Assembly: GCA_965644315.1 (NCBI GenBank)
Contig: CBFFRQ010000094.1
Span: 1 to 64,000 of the forward strand
Direction of reading: 5' to 3'
Length of the DNA stretch: 64,000 nt
From: Caecitellus pseudoparvulus
Lineage: Eukaryota; Bigyra: Bicosoecida
Shown here: positions 62,401 to 64,000 of the stretch, in pieces
Position numbering within the stretch: position 1 is the first letter of the stretch
How the letters are laid out: every line of letters begins with the position of its first letter
The notes under the pieces: model-generated
The model's database searches: none
What the model was told of the DNA's origin: nothing
Seen by the model: only the letters and a program-made list of their open reading frames with translations
Made by a program: the position numbers and the translations under genes

Positions 62401-64000
62401 GGGCACAGCAAACACCTGCCCGTCAACGATGCTCACAGGGTCGTTGGCGTCTGTGAGCCTCACCTGCACAGTCCCAAGACCTTCCTTCCCTGACGCATCG
62501 TTGATACGAATGGGGATGGAAATAGGACCAGTGGAGGCTTCAAAGTTCAACACAGCGGCCTGGGCAGCGCGGGCAGCGTCGGTGCTTGCATCTGCGATGG
62601 ACAACTCCCCGGTGGCTGGGTGAATAGACCAGACCAGAGCGGCTGAGGATGATGCGATGGAGAACACCAGGGTCGCAGGGTCTGAGTCTGGATCGGCAGC
62701 AGAGAGGAAAGCAACATGTGTCCCTGGTTCTGGGGACTCAGACACCTCCAACACTTTACCATCCTCTACGAGTACTGGCGCCTCTGGAACATCCTCCACG
62801 GCCACACGGATGGTGCTGACTGCGCACAGAGCACCAGGGTCGCATGCACGAATACGCAAGTTAAACTCCGGTTTCGTTTCAAAGTCCAACTCTTTGTCTC
62901 CAATCACGGCAAGGTTGCCGCACGAGATCGTCCACACGCTGGACTCGTCCAGCAAAGCCCACGAGAGGTCGGCGCCCTCGGGATCCGAGGCAAGGGAGGT
63001 CAGATCCATGGGTTTGACCGGCCCTTCCTTGACGTAAATGTCACTCCTCTCAAAGGTTGGTGGCTCGTTCACATTGGTGACGGAAATGCGTGCCGCACCC
63101 TCCACAACGTGGTCGCCGTCTGTTACTGACACGACCATGGGGTGCACATTGTGCACCAACTCTTCGAAGTCAAGCTCAACGCCCTCCATGAGCGTGAAGA
63201 CTCCTGCTGGGCTGAGGTGGAAGAAAGATGAACTAGAAACCATGGAGAAGCGGAGCGTAGTTCCCAAGTCCTCGTCAGTCGCAACAAGCACGCCATCCAC
63301 CGCGTCACCTGCAGACGCTGTCTCAGGAATCGTCAGCTTGAACTCGGCGGATGCGAGTTTGGGTGCCTCGGGCACATCACCCACATTCACCTGCAGTGTG
63401 GTCTCGGACACAACATCCAAGTTGCAGGCATCGGACACCGACAGTGCCAACTTGAGCTCTCGCTTCTCTTCAAAGTTCAGGGAGGCCCCGCTTGACACCG
63501 TCACCAAGCCCCTTGTGCCATCTAGAGTGATCCAAGGATTATCTTCCAGTGTGAAGAGCAGCAGACCACACTCGCCCACATCTGGATCGCGTGCATGGAG
63601 GTCAAGTCTGAACTGCTCTCCAGCTTCGGAGTTCTCCGGAATCGTCACCGACGGCGTGGCGTGGAACGCTGGTGGCTCGTTCACATCCAGCACCTGGATC
63701 AGAACTGCCGCCGAATCGGAGGAACCTGCTGAGTCCGTGGCTGTGATGGCTACGCCAATTGTGGGCGTGTACTCATGATTCAGGCTCACGCCCTCCACCA
63801 GGGACAGCACGCCGGTGCTTGATTCAATGGTCAGGGAGCTGCGCACGACCGTGGCCAGAGCGGCATTGGGACCGCAGAGGCTCTTCACAATGGACCCTGG
63901 CGAACGCACTTGAAGCTTCGTGAACAGGGATGGCGACACAACACCAACAGGAGGGCTGGTGAACAGGTCGGATGCCCCGTCAGCGGACCTGGAGGAGCCA
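53473..64000 (-). CDS. Giant cadherin/IPT multi-pass surface protein (5' partial)
   Basis: The minus-strand frame is open from the right edge to a TGA at 53473, with 3,508 residues visible and the N-terminus outside the window. About the first 1,265 residues are roughly 11 cadherin repeats, marked by recurring DVNEPPxF, DVNEAP, DANDEPRF and DENDAPEF motifs and PEN/PET calcium-site starts. Residues about 1265-2750 are around a dozen IPT/TIG immunoglobulin-like repeats (GGxxVxIxGxNFG). A Cys-rich, ephrin-receptor-like segment follows (about 2753-2857, CKPGFYGNHGEACLPCPVGA). Eight probable transmembrane helices span about 2865-3310, with the stretch KPMFWFWILVIIGRKFLIAF typical of such protist proteins. 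A cytosolic tail has a short coiled coil (FVRQFQAQQNEIAQLKAAA). No introns are seen across 10.5 kb. Likely an adhesion or channel/receptor protein; function is not established. Confidence 0.85.
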   Translation of the reverse strand, partial: GSSRSADGASDLFTSPPVGVVSPSLFTKLQVRSPGSIVKSLCGPNAALATVVRSSLTIESSTGVLSLVEGVSLNHEYTPTIGVAITATDSAGSSDSAAVLIQVLDVNEPPAFHATPSVTIPENSEAGEQFRLDLHARDPDVGECGLLLFTLEDNPWITLDGTRGLVTVSSGASLNFEEKRELKLALSVSDACNLDVVSETTLQVNVGDVPEAPKLASAEFKLTIPETASAGDAVDGVLVATDEDLGTTLRFSMVSSSSFFHLSPAGVFTLMEGVELDFEELVHNVHPMVVSVTDGDHVVEGAARISVTNVNEPPTFERSDIYVKEGPVKPMDLTSLASDPEGADLSWALLDESSVWTISCGNLAVIGDKELDFETKPEFNLRIRACDPGALCAVSTIRVAVEDVPEAPVLVEDGKVLEVSESPEPGTHVAFLSAADPDSDPATLVFSIASSSAALVWSIHPATGELSIADASTDAARAAQAAVLNFEASTGPISIPIRINDASGKEGLGTVQVRLTDANDPVSIVDGQVFAVPECLSPTGAPRALTIGSVAVSDEDTTFPTQPAAFMRYTFSLAPSPFSEYLTVDESTGVLRLATEACRMLDYESEAISALGAAFDVEVRVVDVGMDSEPRSGVVTVELVDVNEVPVWTAEPIKATVPETATIGSEVIDMAPLVTDVDAGDALRFVLARPSPLFAISADGVVQLRLATLDYESASVSNIHSLQVRAIDAKGLSAEVTATISVTDVNEAPVLETSHCSVSESALPGPTSCHLAVTDADAGDSFTWTVASSELSIVPNEADSRLATLHIDAGEVDFEATPALSLAVTVEDAGSLSVSGTVLVTVLDVNEPPSFVEPVRIVTVAGEAMRAELMGFVKDDDCPSPSACKDAFTFKLISGDADGLFAVSKDMLVVTDPDRDSFADGSVPSYSMRVEVTDSGGLSAEADVTVVLAATNRRPVIALEADLSVVENSAAHAKAGHFTVEDSNGDDVQCVLMDESASAFKLASPIRDGTTSRVDVLVRDPALLDYEQRSRQVLQVQCKDVLRDSDDVLTSATRTLYVNIEDANDEPRFNTPRYTVYIGEAATAGTRVSRDAMLSELPEMSVFDQDKDDEVSLTATGLDSFVLSKDSRGKISIEVASGVELDYLSESEVSGELHATDKTGATTTAACTIMVVDENDAPEFIDAPSSPIVVREDLSVGSTLFTLAAADRDGDAVEFSLLGSADASFFRIGALSGEVSLAVPLDFEASSKHTITVLVTDIHGEQSSHSLTVNVEDVDDMVVTAVDVTQYSASLTAMPTAGDDTVLLISGANFGPVLSPAEGARPTPATVTFGPTGTEFRALECFVRITSNKEVVCSGTQDGFAMSSTFIFRVSVGPTTAESAALRVSYAFPRIATLTLSATKALSSMGGDIITLTGSNFGPVGTVWSLLRGPALRQTADLFCTVTASAAECETPANMVSDDFTQFSLQSVTDSSVRSNLIASVGERPTFELPSIMEVVSLVAASPRTFSTGGGEPVLVVGSEFGRQDSGSAFPGHIFISNAEGGGSPTAMEFCAYADESEHPSLGAPDHRLSIIKCTTPAGVGRDLDVTISFDGRIGTLGEVFSYAAPVVEKVEGGEECGTAGGCSFIVSGSSFGAEGSGAVVVLGRDLGSSSSLLAMSPSADTSGMVAVSCSVTTADKRLTCTLPQGTGSDFSLQVIVSNQESAAVPVKVGYAPPVVNAVAVKGRSESTSKDTAGGQTVVISGDNFGPSSSGAAIDVQYGPADEVDGEGRYAFQATSCRVSVPHTELECVTAPGAGKNLQWSVRVAGLASRTPSTRYHEPVVNSVVIMDATGAERPRAKPAGGDKLRIIGKYFSSPAGDESFLERVAFSSPMVDLDGCFLVDDANIECPYVPPGVGSNLPLYVKIAEQWSAASEASSFSYEPPTIDTASPASNLLTMGGTSVELRGSGLGFSAETTFVKVNGEEVPADGAHSSGFWVKFTMPAGTGTAKVSVVVRLEGEKGALSEFESNRIEISYARPTLAGVRSVKTNSTYTLTLIGRNLGDSPMVRACPQTECMLTADTSVEQGKQLTKCSGVEWDGMQEAVTCRDVPPVAANLWFVTRTSDGLLASNHMAFHIDAPKVQDPGSTSTQRVYRFNTDGTDQLELFGQAWTKDVKVYVMTEQCRMVDGYPAQVDSTSDLWQVRCTVPEGAGSGFIYIEQGGKRSSPIPYQYNAPSVLRVSPTALPTEGGIVTILGKNFGPPTGGLSTAFTASASEVSLGGLPVTVMEWNHTQITVQVGAGTGSDYPVVVSAGEQKSVESKSLSYLRPHIDSWSLPEDVEADPAGGYLLTVQGANFGSGSGSTGTLEFVASGSEEETEHPRCSHQTWTHDRVACTVPKAQGRFFLRLRAGQGSNFLDNMHQRGGASTLFTFLPPRLNMSSLSVGGAATSSLASVPLATEGNATLRLEGKDLGSEGAMLVIKHRSSKLVRRIPALPSRQAGDSVEFAMPEGLGAGWEASLEVNGNPAKDLQTNEPILMEMAYAPPAVSEVVVPASIPTGGTWPKGAETCIGSDCVVTVRGSNLGRPELSTALGLDYTRVFLVRKSASGRLLTESAKVECPANVERIDNGGDTPVYNLTASPVYSHNEINCYVPPASPDVFGSGLVVMLVVGEQAVEAGEDMAISFDPPVVSGMSPSTPDANGGAIRIFGKNFGENAEMGPALQVTIGSKACEDVEWRRESSETEPYLVCTAVADKAGPKEVTVEIAGHTIVLPADGRFVLTCKPGFYGNHGEACLPCPVGASCPGGQSPPTALAGYFDISPPIADVNCPAVRQSEAAETEATECSFMLPCEPAESCLGDNRCAYGYTGERCSSCVTGKFFRRAGECVKCPNNVAILVAAFAVAAVGACALGYALTKYKINLAFMTIGVDYFQVLAMFARTKVAWPALVKDILHVLSIFNVNLEITAPECALPELSYTTKWAFVMTLPLMALTVLSIMHALSAAVMWLKGRAVKRAEFGASYVGTLVMMMYYLYLYLTRTVLDVFNCSPTEPSDGKEYLEVVFEECGKPGGIQETLMMPAIVAAILYVLGYPLLIMFILVKNRTVAMEDQILRASGLGDKASTNPNAFAFRQMFHKLYYQYKPMFWFWILVIIGRKFLIAFTGLMFRKNPAFQLAMALLVMFVAYAAQVRFQPYMSPKDYDAEMEEHRRLVASGHPLRMAINANLDRVTVYQTLAKNRRTPRWRLDARTATKNFFFDYNTVESVLLACSVFVCLSGIMFESGYLDTGSASARESKDFVTFAVLAILVASIAYFVVVVVYEVSVELGAKGICCASKHEPKSKLSKKAEAAVTAPTNRNPMFSPDEQQAAATPVNVEALAASDAVPTKTEWSAFVRQFQAQQNEIAQLKAAAQRSESVSVVGAATPRSPRLTTKTSFSPSSVTPPHGPASVAQDLYKASSRAISLRRKARREAADAAESSQARRQREQDMGIMTLGSTDPSGRTLASGWVRKQMADKVWYENQALAKKAWAPVY

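Noticed and set aside
1-64000. Transposon, tRNA or rRNA genes
   Set aside because: No reverse transcriptase, transposase, terminal repeats or recognisable tRNA/rRNA sequence was seen, although a covariance-model scan was not possible here.

Overview
The window is nuclear DNA from a GC-rich, gene-dense flagellated eukaryote, most likely a microbial alga or other protist. The evidence is spliceosomal introns (about 20 supported, mostly 60-80 bp, with GTG-type donors), eukaryote-only genes (CK2 beta, Pol III subunit RPC8, tubulin cofactor E, a HECT E3 ligase) and a strongly ciliary/tubulin gene set. Nothing in the window identifies the lineage or shows whether the organism is photosynthetic. Many introns lie near the 5' ends of genes, while coding exons can exceed 15 kb. 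Intergenic spacers are mostly 30-530 bp.

Region 1-16.8 kb is a microtubule neighbourhood. The 105-bp tandem array that fills 1-6090 is not anonymous satellite DNA. On the minus strand it is an uninterrupted coding frame (7236 down to 1, running off the left edge) for a giant MAP6/SAXO-type microtubule-associated protein with 58 nearly identical 35-residue repeats. It is followed by a RAE1/GLE2-type WD40 protein with a 21-copy octapeptide repeat (minus), tubulin-folding cofactor E (plus), the CK2 regulatory subunit (minus), a TTLL1-type tubulin polyglutamylase (minus) and, head-to-head with it, a vasohibin-type tubulin detyrosinase (plus). Tubulin folding, two tail-modifying activities and a microtubule-decorating protein therefore lie within about 17 kb.

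Region 17-31 kb is mainly housekeeping: a secreted or membrane-anchored PPP phosphatase, a cytochrome b561-like membrane protein, an ABCF3/GCN20-type ATPase, cytosolic aspartyl-tRNA synthetase, two unrecognised proteins, a two-RRM protein resembling the DBHS (PSF/NONO) family, and RNA polymerase III subunit RPC8.

Region 31-47 kb is one giant HECT E3 ligase (about 5,349 aa) with Tudor-like, SPRY, PA and probable UBA domains. Region 47-64 kb (all minus) holds an arginine-rich coiled-coil protein, a type I membrane RING-H2 protein with a nidogen-like ectodomain, and a very large cadherin/IPT/8-TM surface protein that runs off the right edge.

Gene pairs are often divergent with short shared promoters (10147-10281, 15193-15724, 28043-28246, 30521-30674) or convergent with 30-51 bp between stop codons. 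A recurrent element, CAATTTCCGCA or a close variant, lies in promoters and first introns of many of the genes.
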